Shown: positions 31,929 through 42,732, counted from the first letter of the stretch. The stretch: 64,000 bases of DNA from Thecaphora thlaspeos (GCA_900291925.1 UWYS01000011.1:310001-374000); one strand, 5' to 3'. The notes: generated by a model not told the origin, from the letters alone. Made by a program: numbers and translations.

Positions 31929-34900
31929 TTAGAGATTGGCCTTAGAGGCTGGAGCCGAGGTGACGCTGGCGATGGCAGCCTGGGCCACCGCTGCCACCTG
32001 CTCAGCCTCGTCCGAGGGGTCCTTGACCAGCTCGGCGAGGCTGCGCACGGGGACGGCCGCCCTGGAAGAAAGCAGCTTCGCCTTGAAGGCGATCGGCTCG
32101 GCCACCTCGACTACCGGCAGCGCCGGCGAGCTGGCCTGCTTCTCGACATCGCCCTCCGCCGGCGCCGGTGCCGCCTCCTTGTAGGGGAACTGCGCCGCCA
32201 ACGTGTCAACCATGTCCATCAGCTGCTTGAGCGCCTCCTTGGGCAGGGCGGGCATCTGCAACAGCGCCTGCTGGGCAAAGTCCTTGACCGTCTCGATGAC
32301 GGGCTGCTGAGCTTTAAGCGCGTCGAACGCATCCTTGGCGACGGGGATGTTCTGCGCGTCGAGAGCCTGCTGCAGGGCCTCGGCCGCCTCGACGCTGAAG
32401 CGCGTCGCCTTCGACGACGAGGCGAGGTGGACCGACAGCTTGGCCCGCGTCGCGCTCGAAGGGTGGACGTGGGACATGAACATGTCGACGACGTCGGCCT
32501 TGCGCAGCTTGCTGATCGCCTCAACGTCATCCCACCGTGAGAGAAAGTCGTACTTGCCCGAAAAGACGTTTGCCCAGTAGGTGTGCGACTCTTCATTGAG
32601 GTTGAGCCACTTCTGCAGCTTCTTGTGGATTACGCTCGACTTGTGCGAGGTGAGCTCGTCCTCAGTCATCCTGTCGAGGAGCGCCTTGAATTGGTCGAGG
32701 AAGGCCTCGACGCGCGACTCGAGGTATGTGGCGTCGCGCTCCGACTGGACGAGGATGCGGAAGCCCATCGAGCCGACCGACCTGCGCGCGCCGCTAAAGA
32801 CGAGGTAGCCGAGCTGCTCCTTGGTCCGCAGCTGGTCAAAGACGGGCTCGTTGGCGATCTGGGCCAGCAGCGAGAGCCTGGCGCGCAGAGCGACGTCGCT
32901 CGGTTCGCCGACCTCGCAGTAGTACTCTAGCGCCGAGTTGGTGTTGGCTTCGTTAGTGACGGGGAGCGTCCAGATGTGGTTGCTGCCCTTGGGGAGCAGC
33001 AGCGAGCGCTGCGAGACGAGCTCGGAAAGGTTGAGCGAACGGCTGTTGAGCGTCGCCAGCGACTCTTCGGCCACCCTCTGGACCTCGTCGCGCTGGAGGT
33101 TGCCGTGCGCAAGCACCTCGACGTGCATGCGCTGCAGCAGCTCCGGGAGGAACCGCTGGACCTCGTCGGCGGTCAGCTGCTCGAGCTCGGCAAGCTTCTC
33201 CTTGGGCGTCCACATCTTGTCCTGGAGCAGATAGCTCATGTAGAAGTGGGCGTGGCGGTAGGGCTCCTCCATGCTAAAGTTCTCCCAGCCTCGTCGGATG
33301 CGATCCTTGATGATCTCGAAGCGCTTCGGGTCGACGTTGAAGTGGACGAGCTCCTTGAGGATGTTCTGCAGCAGCACGTTGAGCTTGTCGTTGTAGCCGC
33401 TCACCGAGAGGGCGATGCTGTTGTCCTGCGAATCGAGGGCGTAGCCGAGGCCGGCAAGGCTGGCATCGTACGAGAACTCGGTCAGCTCGTCATTGACGAG
33501 GTCCATCAGGACACGCGTCTTGGTGGCCGAGATCGGCGTCGCATTGATAGTTGGATTGCGCAGGACAAAGAAGAGGTTGGCCTTCGGCATGCCGAACTGG
33601 TCGTCGACCTTGTGCCAGACGCGCATCGCTGGCGTCTCGGAGACGAGCGTGGGTCGCGGCGCCGGCTTCCCGCCCTTAACCGAGGCGAGCTGGCCCTTCA
33701 GGTCGAAGTTGGTGGGGACGAACGAGTTGGGCTGGGGCAGCGCGAGGTCCTCGTAGTCGCTGGGTACAAGATCGAGCAGCGCGTCAGGCAAGGGTCGCAC
33801 CGAGTACTCGGTCCCATACCACTTCTCCTTGCTCTCCCACTCGGCAGTCCCGTCGGGCAGCGTCTTGGCGGCCACCATCACGCGGCAGTTACGCGGGCTG
33901 AGCATCTCGAGCGTCTGCTGGATCTCGGCGCGGTCAAAGTCGCGACTGAGGTAGGCGCCCGAGAGGATCCACTCGCGCGGGTAGGGAATCTGCATCTCGG
34001 TCGCAATCGATGAGGCGTAGTCGGCTGGGTCCGACTTTTCGCGGAAGCGGAACATGAGCTCGCTCAGCTGTGAGACCTCCTTGTGCGTCCACTCCTCGAG
34101 CTTTGACGAGCGCAGGAGGTGGATGTACTTGAAGACGCTCTCGATCACCTTTTCGTGATTGGCGAGGCCATCCTTGGTGAGGTCAATGTGCACCTTGAAG
34201 AACTGGAAGCTGTTGGCCCCGTCCGAGGCGCCGGCACTGATCCGGTTGCACCAGCCCTTGCGCTTGAGGTGTGAGAGGATCGAGCCCTCGCCCTCGTGAC
34301 CGATGAAGTGCGAGAGAAAGTGGCTCGGCTTGGTGCGGAACAGCGGGCCCTGATCCGGGATGGGGAAGGCGATCTTCATGGAGCGCATGTCGCGAACCGT
34401 CTTATAGAAAATCTGCTTCTGGAGCTGTTCGGACTTAAGCGGCGACGAAGGGAACTCGGGCGGGTTGCGGCCCGTGTTGCGGACGCCCGAGAACTTGTCG
34501 ATGACCCAGCTGGTCAGCTGGTCGAGCGGCTCGCGCCCGAGGACGACGAGCTTCATCACGTTGGCGCTGTAGTAGCGGTCGTGGAACTTGAGCAGCTCGT
34601 CGCGAACGTTGACGCCCTTGCCCTTGGGGTTCTCCCAGAGCGTCTGGTAGTTACCCGTCCCGAAGTGGGAGTACGGGTGGCTCGTGTCGCTGAGGCTCTT
34701 TTCCAGCTGGAACGACCGCCACGCATCGCTCTGGAGGTTCTTCTTGTGCTCTGAGTCGACCGCCTTGATCTCGCGCTCTGAGCAGCTTGGGTCAAACAGT
34801 GGCTCGAGGAAGAACTGGGCGAACCGATCGAGCGCGCCCTCAAAGTGCTCCGGGCCGACGTCGAAAAAGTAGTTTGTGTTGTCCATGCCCGTGTAGGCGT

Positions 34901-35429
34901 TCGAGCCGCCCGAGTGGTTGGAGAGGAACTCGCTGTACTCGTTTTCGCGCGGGTACTTCTTCGTCCCCATGAAGAGGAGGTGCTCGCAGAAGTGGGCCAG
35001 GCCCTGGAGCTCCTCGGGGTCCGAGAGGTGTCCAACGCGAATGTCCATGGCGGCGCTCGACTTGTCGGTTTTTTCATCGTGGATGACGAGCGCCTCGAGA
35101 CCGTTTGCAAGCTTGACGAGGCGGTACTTCATGTCATCGCGCGAGGGAACCTCGAGGTCCTTTGTGAAGACGGCAAAAGGCGCCGGTGCCTTGACGTCAC
35201 CGATCGAGTCGCGGATCTCGTAGCCGGGCGGCAGCGAGTCGGATGCGAAGGACGGCGAGGCGGGCGTGGGTGTGGCGACAGCCGTGGCGAGCTGGCGGGA
35301 GCCGCCGGGCGCCTTTGACGAGGATGGGGGAGAGAAGGGCGACACCATCTTCGACGAGAGCCTGTGTGCGAGAAAGGCAACGACGAATGCTGTCAATATC
35401 GCCGCAAGACGCCTAGCCACGATCGTCAT
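31929..35429 (-). CDS. STE23: Ste23/insulin-degrading-enzyme-type M16 metalloprotease
   Basis: Zinc metallopeptidase of the inverzincin M16 family; yeast Ste23 processes a-factor and degrades small peptides. It is one exon of 1166 residues from the ATG at 35429. The zinc motif HFCEH is at 146-150 (His146, Glu149, His150) and the third ligand is Glu227 in VDSEHKKN. Further family blocks are SNAYTGMDNTNYFFDV, FFLEPLFDPSCSEREIKAVD, YYSANVMKLVVLGRE, FLSHFIGHEGEGSILSHLK and, in the C-terminal half, RTKEQLGYLVFSG. A hydrophobic segment near the start (ILTAFVVAFLA) looks like a signal anchor, absent from most cytosolic relatives. A second ATG (MVSPFS, residue 28) would remove it. A ~100-residue Ala/Pro/Glu-rich tail follows the last domain. 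The mid-size length excess comes from both extensions. Confidence 0.94.
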   Translation of the reverse strand: MTIVARRLAAILTAFVVAFLAHRLSSKMVSPFSPPSSSKAPGGSRQLATAVATPTPASPSFASDSLPPGYEIRDSIGDVKAPAPFAVFTKDLEVPSRDDMKYRLVKLANGLEALVIHDEKTDKSSAAMDIRVGHLSDPEELQGLAHFCEHLLFMGTKKYPRENEYSEFLSNHSGGSNAYTGMDNTNYFFDVGPEHFEGALDRFAQFFLEPLFDPSCSEREIKAVDSEHKKNLQSDAWRSFQLEKSLSDTSHPYSHFGTGNYQTLWENPKGKGVNVRDELLKFHDRYYSANVMKLVVLGREPLDQLTSWVIDKFSGVRNTGRNPPEFPSSPLKSEQLQKQIFYKTVRDMRSMKIAFPIPDQGPLFRTKPSHFLSHFIGHEGEGSILSHLKRKGWCNRISAGASDGANSFQFFKVHIDLTKDGLANHEKVIESVFKYIHLLRSSKLEEWTHKEVSQLSELMFRFREKSDPADYASSIATEMQIPYPREWILSGAYLSRDFDRAEIQQTLEMLSPRNCRVMVAAKTLPDGTAEWESKEKWYGTEYSVRPLPDALLDLVPSDYEDLALPQPNSFVPTNFDLKGQLASVKGGKPAPRPTLVSETPAMRVWHKVDDQFGMPKANLFFVLRNPTINATPISATKTRVLMDLVNDELTEFSYDASLAGLGYALDSQDNSIALSVSGYNDKLNVLLQNILKELVHFNVDPKRFEIIKDRIRRGWENFSMEEPYRHAHFYMSYLLQDKMWTPKEKLAELEQLTADEVQRFLPELLQRMHVEVLAHGNLQRDEVQRVAEESLATLNSRSLNLSELVSQRSLLLPKGSNHIWTLPVTNEANTNSALEYYCEVGEPSDVALRARLSLLAQIANEPVFDQLRTKEQLGYLVFSGARRSVGSMGFRILVQSERDATYLESRVEAFLDQFKALLDRMTEDELTSHKSSVIHKKLQKWLNLNEESHTYWANVFSGKYDFLSRWDDVEAISKLRKADVVDMFMSHVHPSSATRAKLSVHLASSSKATRFSVEAAEALQQALDAQNIPVAKDAFDALKAQQPVIETVKDFAQQALLQMPALPKEALKQLMDMVDTLAAQFPYKEAAPAPAEGDVEKQASSPALPVVEVAEPIAFKAKLLSSRAAVPVRSLAELVKDPSDEAEQVAAVAQAAIASVTSAPASKANL

Positions 35430-36779
35430 TGGAAAGAGGCGAGGTCGGGCCGTCGACTCACGGCTGAGTAGAGGAAGAGGTGGAGCGCCAGAGAGGGGTG
35501 GCGTGCAGGGGAGGTGGCGCGCTCCGACTGAAAGCAGCGGACGGCGAAGAGAGCAAGAATCGCGCTGGGGAGGAACTCCGGGGGGCAGAGCGTGCGATGG
35601 CTTTCCTAAGGGCCAGCATACACACGCAAGGGCCACTCTTTGACGGGGTTAGAGCGGGGAGCCGATAGAGGATGAGGAGGTGGTCGGTGGGTGCGAGCTG
35701 TAGGCAGAGGGGAAGACACAGGGCCGTTACTGGTGGCCGGGAAGCAGCTGCAGTGAGCCAAAATCCTAGGGGGGGGGGACGTTATATGTATATATATCCT
35801 CTGTCGCGGTCGGAGCGTGAGGGTGGTCGAGAGAAGCTGAAGTGGCGGGACGGGAAGAGTGTTCCGGGTGTGGATGTATGCAGCCGGAAAAGGAGGAGCC
35901 CTGCGAGCGGAGAGCGCCAAAGAGAGGGTGAAAAGGGGCGTCTACGAGCGAGGCGGGGGACGGGGTGGGTGCTTGTGCTTGTGTAACGGTGGCACTTATG
36001 ATGGGAGTCGAGTGGAAAGAAAGAAAGGGAAGCGGAAGCGGCACCGGCACGGTAGCGCCCCGCCTCTCTCTCCTTCGCTTTGCCTCTAGCTGACGGCGCG
36101 CCTCGCGGCCGCCGCCCTTTTTCCAGCCACGCGCGGCACTCCCGCCTGGCTCGGTCGACACCTGCCCGCCAGACGACCGCCAGACGACCGCCCGCCAGCG
36201 AGCATGTATAGTTACTGTATGCAGCGGCGCGCCCTCTTTTTTTTGGTTCCCCTTTGTCTCCCTCTCTCTACTCGTCGGTCGTCGAACAGTGCAAGGACGG
36301 CTCGCTGGTCAGGTCTGACGGCGTCACGATCAAAGCCATCACGCACGCCCACGCCCTTCGAGATTCGGTGGCGGAAATACGACGAGAAGCAGGCAGCATA
36401 CGATGCGCACCGCCGCGGTAACGGTCACCGCTCACAGCGACCATGCTCTCTGGCACTGATAGAGCATGAGCAGCATAGCAACACAGATATGGCTCTCACC
36501 GTCCATTTGAGCAGAGCAACCATTCGTCTTCCGCTCGCAAGAGGGAGCGCGGCACGGCACTATCTCTCGGCAGGCAGCTTCGCTCGAGTCAAACAACGCC
36601 GCTCCGCTCGGCGCTTGCAGGTTTCTTTCCGCTCCTCACTCTCTCTGCATCTCAGCTCCCATCGACACCTTTGCCGTGGTTCTTCCCATCGTCATCCAGT
36701 TCGAGGTTAAAATTCAAGACTGACACCCCCTCTATCCCCTACGCCATCGCGACAAAGCTCTACGAAAGCGTCCAAGACC
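35430..36779. other. divergent intergenic region, Ste23-like / Nudix
   Basis: GC- and GA-rich. There is a TATA-like stretch at about 35784-35799 (TTATATGTATATATAT), some 360 bp upstream of the protease ATG. On the + strand, an alternative frame around 36280-36410 reads DGVTIKAITHAHALRDSVAE and looks protein-like, but it has no start and a T8 run precedes it. No gene is claimed. Confidence 0.35.
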
Positions 36780-37686
36780 ATGCGTCAGCGCTACACTTCC
36801 CAGACCTTTCCACCGTTCCACTGGCCCAATCTCTCCTCTTCCGGTCTCGGAGCACTCTCAATCTGTCATCGACCTCACCCCTCCTACCCCTCCTCTTTCT
36901 CCTCCTTGATCCTCTCCACACCTCTTCAAAGCGATTCAACAGGCCACGCCCACCTTTCCAGCGGTCGGAAGATATACACACTCGTCTTCCCCCTCTGCTC
37001 TTCTGCTCATTCGGAAGTAAAGATCTGTCTCGGTCTCAAACAACGTGGGTTCGGTCAAGGGTCTTGGAACGGGTTCGGTGGAAAAGTTGAACCTCTTCTC
37101 GACGCACGAGACGGTGCGGATGGGTTGGAGACGATTCGAAACGCAGCTAGTCGCGAATTGCGCGAGGAGTGCGGGATGGAAGGGGAGGGTGAAGGGGTGG
37201 TGTTTTGCGGAATCGTCGATGTGAGCGTCGAAGAGGGGGAAAGGGTACGGATTTACGTCTTCTGGATTGACGTCGAGAGGGAAAGGCTCGATGGCGTTAG
37301 AGAGTGAGTCCGTCGTCGAGGTGCTACCACACTCTCGACTTGGTCGTGAAGAGATCCTGACGAAAGTCCGATTCTTTCCGTCGGCGAGGTGACGGTGTAG
37401 GACGCAAGAGATGATACCACGTTGGTTTCCCATCACCCATTCGCCGCCTTCCACCAACCATCCCGTCGAGACCGCACTCTTCGCGCTGGACAGGTCAAAG
37501 CCTCCCTGGTCGGAGATGCGACCTGAATCCTGTCTCTTCCTCTCCCTCGTCCTTCAACATTACACCTATCGCTCCTCCCCATCACTGCGACCAATGCCTC
37601 CCCCTCCATTTGAAGCCGACGTCCTCTACCATCCGGAGCCCACCAAAGGGGCTCGCAACGTCAAACAATGGTCCGTTCTCATCTGA
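36780..37686 (+). CDS. Nudix hydrolase (8-oxo-dGTPase/MTH1-like)
   Basis: Predicted Nudix hydrolase cleaving nucleoside diphosphate derivatives, most similar in outline to the MTH1 type that sanitises oxidised nucleotides. Exons are 36780-37303 and 37401-37686, 269 residues; donor GTGAGT, junction VRE|TQEMIPRWFPI. The Nudix box is GFGGKVEP ... AASRELREECGM (residues ~98-135), with about ten extra residues (LLDARDGADG) between the Gly-rich half and the REx2EExG half. Other typical pieces are YTLVFPLCS, LGLKQRGFGQGSWNGFGGK and RWFPI, the last near the position used for substrate stacking. The first ~55 residues are not conserved, so the true start could be downstream. It has no special link to neighbours. 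Confidence 0.82.
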
Positions 37687-38181
37687 CGGGACTGACAACC
37701 TGCCGCCCGCTGCTACATCAACACAACACGGAAAGGAGGATCGTACAAAAGTCATGTTGTATCATTACAGCTGGAATCAGCATCATACCCCTTCTCTAGA
37801 GATTCCCGTATGTGCATTTCCGTATAGGAAGCTGATGCGGTCCTTTGGCGACTACTGAAGAACACGAAGCTAACAAGGGGGTCTGCGGTTGAAGGTGGAC
37901 AAAGCATCGCTTGAGGAACACGTGAGAAAGGGTGCGTGCGTCTTGCTCCAGGGGATTGCGAGAGGCCACGACGTTCGTAATGCTTGGAGGGGAAACAGTA
38001 GGGGAAACAGGAGCGGGCAGATGCGGGTGTATCAAAGCGGGCGTGGGTGCCGAATGCATAAGGGAGACAGAAAGAATAGACTGGGGATGTGGACTGATGC
38101 AAATGAAACGATGCTGGGACGAGCTGCTGGTTGGGGAAAATGAATCGAGAAACGGTAGCATGTGCTAAACAGAGGCCTCCG
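37687..38181. other. short convergent intergenic region
   Basis: Spacer between the stops of the Nudix gene (+) and the NT-C2 gene (-). No domain-bearing frame, repeat or RNA gene was seen. Confidence 0.4.
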
Positions 38182-41100
38182 CTACACCGTCGCGGTGGGG
38201 AGCGGTGTGACGTTGGTGAACAACGCGGCGTTATTCTCCTTGGTGACCTCGAGAGTCATTCCCGCTTCGTGGACTGTGCGGCTCTCCTCGTCGCTCTCGC
38301 GCTCATCTCCCTCGGTGGTGGTAGAGGCGTCCTCTCGCAGCGTCTCGTCTTCGAGGTCGTAATAGACCGAGACCTCCGAGTCTTGCCGGACGTGGCGATG
38401 CGTTGGTCTGACGAGCGGCATGCCACGCTCGACGAAGGGGTTGACGACAACTTCCGGCTCGAGAGCGAGACGCCAGCCGGCGCCGTTCCAGCCTCTCAAA
38501 ACCGCCTCGGTCGGCTCGACGCCAAGCGCGCCCTTCGACAGCTTCGGCTTCTCTTCATCGCCCTCGACGTCACCCTCCCTCCGGCCGGAACGCGCCTGCG
38601 CATTGGAGCGCACTGTGGCTAGGCGGTTGGAGAACTTATCCTTGGCATACTCGCCCATCGCTCTCGACGTCTTTTTGATACGTTCCAGCCCCACGACGGC
38701 GCCCGAGCCCAGCCCGGACGCAAATGGAAGCTGAGTGCGGTACGTCGATCGCAGATCGCTGGCGCTAGTTTTGCGACTTCGTTCGTGCTGCAGAGAAGGC
38801 GCGACCAGGTCGGTCAATGGCTCGGTTGACGAGGGTGTGGGGAGGCCTTGGTCGTCTGCCAGCACATTGGACCTCGACAGCCTCGTCTCGGTCCGCAACA
38901 TCGGGACCTTGCCATCAGAGTGATGGGAGCTAAGGCGCGGCCGGAGCGGGGCTCCCTCGAGCCGGAGGCCTAGGCCCATCGCGAGGTTGGAGGAGGCGTC
39001 GAGCGGGGTCGCCGAGCCGGACGGAAGCGGTGTGGGCGACCTGATGGACTCGGGGTCACCTCGCGGATCACGGGAGGTCTCGGAGCCCGGGACACGGGCA
39101 ACACCATCGACAATTGAAGTCAGGCCGAGGTCAAGGTCTGAATGCGATGCCGTCTGGATGTCACCGGCGCGGATCGGGACGTAGGCGTGTCCCACCACAA
39201 CCGAGGGAGGCTTCAGCAGGTTGGGGTCCGATGAGGCGTCTGCTGGCATTGGTGTTTGGGCATCGTCGTCGGCCCCGGTCTTCGCTGCCGGCAAGTCGCC
39301 GCTCTGTGCGATGTTCAAGCGGATGCTCGGGTTCCTCCTGTTGAGGGGCGGCGAAGCACGGACGGCAAGGCCGGAGTCCGGGGACAAGGCGGCCGTTTCG
39401 CTGACCTGTGCATCTGAGACATCACCAGTGCTGAGCGATGGCAGGCTATGGCTGGATGCTGCAGTGGCGATGGCGGCAGCGTCGGCAGCGTCGGCCGTGC
39501 TCTCATCGCTCTTCCGGCTCATTGTACCTTTTCCGAGTGCCTTGAAGGACGAGGTCGGACTGATGCCCTCCTTGGCCGCCTTCTTGGCCGCCTTTGCCTT
39601 GGCGCATTCTGCATTTTTGTTGCCACAGCCGAACGAGAATGACCGGTCCGACTTTTTGGAGAGGTTACTGGCCGTGCTGACCTTGCGCGAGCGAGTATCT
39701 TGACGTGTGCCGGACGGTTGCGCGGTCGGCGGCGCTAGTGCCGGCCCGCCCCTCGGGATGACGTTCGACCTGGTCACGGTCGCCGAGAGGAGGCCATTGA
39801 GGGTCGACGACTGCTCCATCGAGCGGCGAGACTGGCTCGACTTTTTGCTCTGAGTGAAGATGGCGCTGATGACGTCATCGGTCGGCCTGTCCTGGTTGGC
39901 ACCGTTCGAAAAGGCGAAGGCTGCGCCCTTGTGGCTCAGCTTAGTAGATTGCGACGAGTGCGCGGCGGAGCTGATCAGGCTCCGCGAAGGGATCCGGTTC
40001 GGTACCTTTCTCTTGCTGGCGTTCTGGAGCGCTGGACTGATGTAGGTCGTATTGTTCTGCGGCAGCGAAAGGCTGCTGCCGCTTGGCAACTTGCTGCCCG
40101 GGAAGCTGCGCTGGTTGGCGCCTCCTGGAGCCAGGGTCAGCGGGGCGTGCATCGAGCGGTCGTTCCGTAGACTGCTGCTGTCCGATCCGCTGCTGCGGCG
40201 AGAAGCGCCGTTCGGCTGGTTTCGACGGTTGTAGTGGTCGAGTGTGCTATTCAGACCGTCCATCATCTGCGACAGCCCTCCGGCCAAGAGTCCCTTTGAA
40301 AGCGGAGGGACGACGTACTCGCGGGCTCCGCCGACGAATGTCATTTCAACGGTGACCTTGAGAGTGGCATTAGTCTTGCTCTCGGCGAGGAGGTACCTGC
40401 GAGTCTCCGTGCGGCTCGGTCGGACGAGATGGTGGCCATGATGGTGGTGATGGACGTGATGGTTGTGGTGGTGCTGCTGGTGAGCGTGGTGATGGTGATT
40501 GTGTGGATCGCGGCCCGCACCTGTCGACGGCACCTCAGGAGCATACTCTGCGAGATTGAGCACGATGTGGCCCACCTTCGCCACGGCTTCGTCTGTCTTG
40601 CTCGCCTTGGGCTTCATGATCCCCATTGACGCCTTGTTGGTGGACTTGGCGGTGCCCTGTCGGACCGAGATTTTGAGCTCCGAGGGCAGCAGGCTGCCCC
40701 AACCAAACTTGATGCCGTCCTGCGCCTGGCCGTTGCCGCTCCTCGCACTGCGAGCGTTCCTCTCCGAAGCGTCGCGGCCGTACTGGCTGGGGGTCGAAGA
40801 ACCGCTCTGGTGGCTGCTGGCGGGCCTGGCCCTGTCGATCGGGACCTTGATGCCTACCTGCAGCGATGTCTCCCACTTGACCGCATTGTCCTCGACCTCT
40901 ATCGGGTCAGTTTCTCCCTTCGGTTCCTGGCTGAAAACGAGGAGCGGGTCGAGGTCCTGCTGTTCCGCGTCGTGGCGCTGCCCGTCACTGTAGATGGAGG
41001 GGGCTTTCTTTGATATCTTCGAAGCCGACGTTTTCGTGGAGTTGGTCGTGCGTCGGCTGGCTCCACTGCCCCGTCGGGTGAGCCGCGGGGCGCCAGCGTC

Positions 41101-41787
41101 TTCGCTCGTCACACCCAGAGTGAGTCTCGCCGAGGTGTTTGCGGAGAACTGTGCGGACTCGGGCGTCGGATCCGTCTCGTCCTCTTTATCGTCGCCGTCG
41201 CCATTGGCGTGATCGTTGTGATGGCCGTGCTTGGCCTTGATCTTCTCAACGACCTCGGTGAAGAAGTTGACACGGTGGGGCTCGGCGCTCTTGGGGTAGC
41301 CGTCTGCGGCCCTGTTGAGGTGCAGTGACGATTTGGTGGAGGCGAGCGTCGCCCTAGAGGAGCTGTGACGGAGGGAACGGGACGAAGAACTGGGGACTAT
41401 GGCCGAGTCGTCCCGACCGGTCTCGGTGGAAGCCGCTGTGAAAGCGGAGTCCGTCGGACTGCGTTCCGAGCGTCTGCTGTGCTGACCGAAGCTGGCGAGG
41501 GACGACGCGGTTGATGGCAGCTCCGGGGAGCCAGAGTTCGGCCGAGGCGGGGCGCTGCTGCCGAGGCTGGACAGGTGGGATACGTGGCCATGGCCGTGGC
41601 CGTGCTGCTGTGCCGTGATGGCGGCCGAGTTCTGGAGGGCGGCGAGCGAGTGGTGGCCTTTGGCGACCCACTTGCACGAGAACTGGCCTTCTACCAACGG
41701 CAAATTAGTCAGCTCGTGGATGGTGACATTGACGTGGAAGTAGGCGTGCTTCTGGCCAAAGTGGAACGGCGATAAGAGCGACGACAT
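38182..41787 (-). CDS. NT-C2 (EEIG1/EHBP1-type) domain protein
   Basis: Large protein of 1201 residues, single exon, starting at the ATG at 41787 (MSSLLSPFHFGQKHAYFHVN). It carries an N-terminal C2-like (NT-C2) domain, split by long insertions: FHVNVTIHELTNLPLVEGQF, NAVKWETSLQVGIKVPIDR, LLPSELKISVRQG, GHIVLNLAEYAPEV, then RRYLLAESKTNATLKVTVEM. NT-C2 domains are thought to bind membrane lipids and link to cytoskeleton or endosomes. Insertions include Ser-rich stretches and a His-rich run at residues ~427-453 (HAHQQHHHNHHVHHHHHGHH). The remaining ~750 residues are disordered Ser/Pro/Ala-rich sequence. Similar fungal proteins exist, but the function is unknown to me. Confidence 0.85.
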   Translation of the reverse strand: MSSLLSPFHFGQKHAYFHVNVTIHELTNLPLVEGQFSCKWVAKGHHSLAALQNSAAITAQQHGHGHGHVSHLSSLGSSAPPRPNSGSPELPSTASSLASFGQHSRRSERSPTDSAFTAASTETGRDDSAIVPSSSSRSLRHSSSRATLASTKSSLHLNRAADGYPKSAEPHRVNFFTEVVEKIKAKHGHHNDHANGDGDDKEDETDPTPESAQFSANTSARLTLGVTSEDAGAPRLTRRGSGASRRTTNSTKTSASKISKKAPSIYSDGQRHDAEQQDLDPLLVFSQEPKGETDPIEVEDNAVKWETSLQVGIKVPIDRARPASSHQSGSSTPSQYGRDASERNARSARSGNGQAQDGIKFGWGSLLPSELKISVRQGTAKSTNKASMGIMKPKASKTDEAVAKVGHIVLNLAEYAPEVPSTGAGRDPHNHHHHAHQQHHHNHHVHHHHHGHHLVRPSRTETRRYLLAESKTNATLKVTVEMTFVGGAREYVVPPLSKGLLAGGLSQMMDGLNSTLDHYNRRNQPNGASRRSSGSDSSSLRNDRSMHAPLTLAPGGANQRSFPGSKLPSGSSLSLPQNNTTYISPALQNASKRKVPNRIPSRSLISSAAHSSQSTKLSHKGAAFAFSNGANQDRPTDDVISAIFTQSKKSSQSRRSMEQSSTLNGLLSATVTRSNVIPRGGPALAPPTAQPSGTRQDTRSRKVSTASNLSKKSDRSFSFGCGNKNAECAKAKAAKKAAKEGISPTSSFKALGKGTMSRKSDESTADAADAAAIATAASSHSLPSLSTGDVSDAQVSETAALSPDSGLAVRASPPLNRRNPSIRLNIAQSGDLPAAKTGADDDAQTPMPADASSDPNLLKPPSVVVGHAYVPIRAGDIQTASHSDLDLGLTSIVDGVARVPGSETSRDPRGDPESIRSPTPLPSGSATPLDASSNLAMGLGLRLEGAPLRPRLSSHHSDGKVPMLRTETRLSRSNVLADDQGLPTPSSTEPLTDLVAPSLQHERSRKTSASDLRSTYRTQLPFASGLGSGAVVGLERIKKTSRAMGEYAKDKFSNRLATVRSNAQARSGRREGDVEGDEEKPKLSKGALGVEPTEAVLRGWNGAGWRLALEPEVVVNPFVERGMPLVRPTHRHVRQDSEVSVYYDLEDETLREDASTTTEGDERESDEESRTVHEAGMTLEVTKENNAALFTNVTPLPTATV

Positions 41788-42716
41788 CGTTCCGCAGTGC
41801 CCGTGGTAGTCGCAGTGGCAGGCAGCTACGACGGTCCACCCCACCGCGAATCGAACGATGAGATCCCTCTGGGAGAGCTACGAGTGCAAGTGGTCGAGAG
41901 GAGAGGCAAGAGGAGTGGGAAGCAAATACCGGCCGCGGAGGCAGGCGCGTGGGAGCTGCTAGCGTCAGGCGGTGGAAAGAGGGTGGACGGGCAGACAAGG
42001 CAGATGGGGAAGAAGCCTGGGAAAGGTACAGCGAGGTGATTGGTCCCACGAGCGGGGAAGAAGGCAGAGCGATTGGCCGACTTTTAAACGGCTGATCGGC
42101 TGGCGGTATGACTGGAAGTTCGTGCGAGAGGCGTCTGCGGTGAACGGGGTGAGGGCGTGGCGGTGGGCGGTGGTGGTCGCAGCATGGCCGCCCTATCTAG
42201 TCTGCAGCACGCCTCTATTCGGGATGAGGGTGTGTGAGGCGTGGGTGCGAAACGAGGCGATGGGTCCTTCCGCTTCGTTGACCACCAGGTAGGACGAGGG
42301 TGCGACGGGGCCTTAGTTCGGGCTGATGGTAGCGCGAGGGGCGGGGCGAGTCGAGTCGGGTCGGGTGGATATTTGATGAAAGTGGAAGAGAGAGTGTGTA
42401 GTGGAGGAGCGAGCGTGCGGGACGGCGTCGAGATGGCGGCTAGCGTGTGGCGGGGCGTTTGTTGTAGGGTAGTGTGGTGAAAGGCGGGTGGTTGATGGAG
42501 GAGCTAAGGGCTAACCCGATGAGGCGGAACGAGAGCATTCTCGGCCTGGATGCACGATGGCCGTCCAACTACAACGGCGCGGCGCGGCGCGGCACGGTGG
42601 TGGGCGTGGCTTGCTGCCAACGGAGCTTAGCTTGGTCGATCTAGCTTTGCCGCGAATGCACCTGCCTTTGGCGGATCTCTGAAATACGCTTGTCCCTCTT
42701 TCCTCTTGGCCGGGCC

Positions 42717-42732
42717 GGGCCGGGCCCGGCCC
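42717..42732. repeat. 16-bp GC palindrome
   Basis: GGGCCGGGCCCGGCCC is self-complementary and is extended on the left by further GGCC repeats. It can form a stable hairpin. Confidence 0.8.

Noticed and set aside
32976..34013. 345-codon + strand open frame opposite the Ste23-like gene
   Set aside because: It is antisense to conserved protease sequence and contains no domain; GC codon bias explains it.
36204..36710. Open frame beginning at ATG before the Nudix gene
   Set aside because: No recognisable domain and low-complexity composition; the Nudix ATG at 36780 explains the locus.
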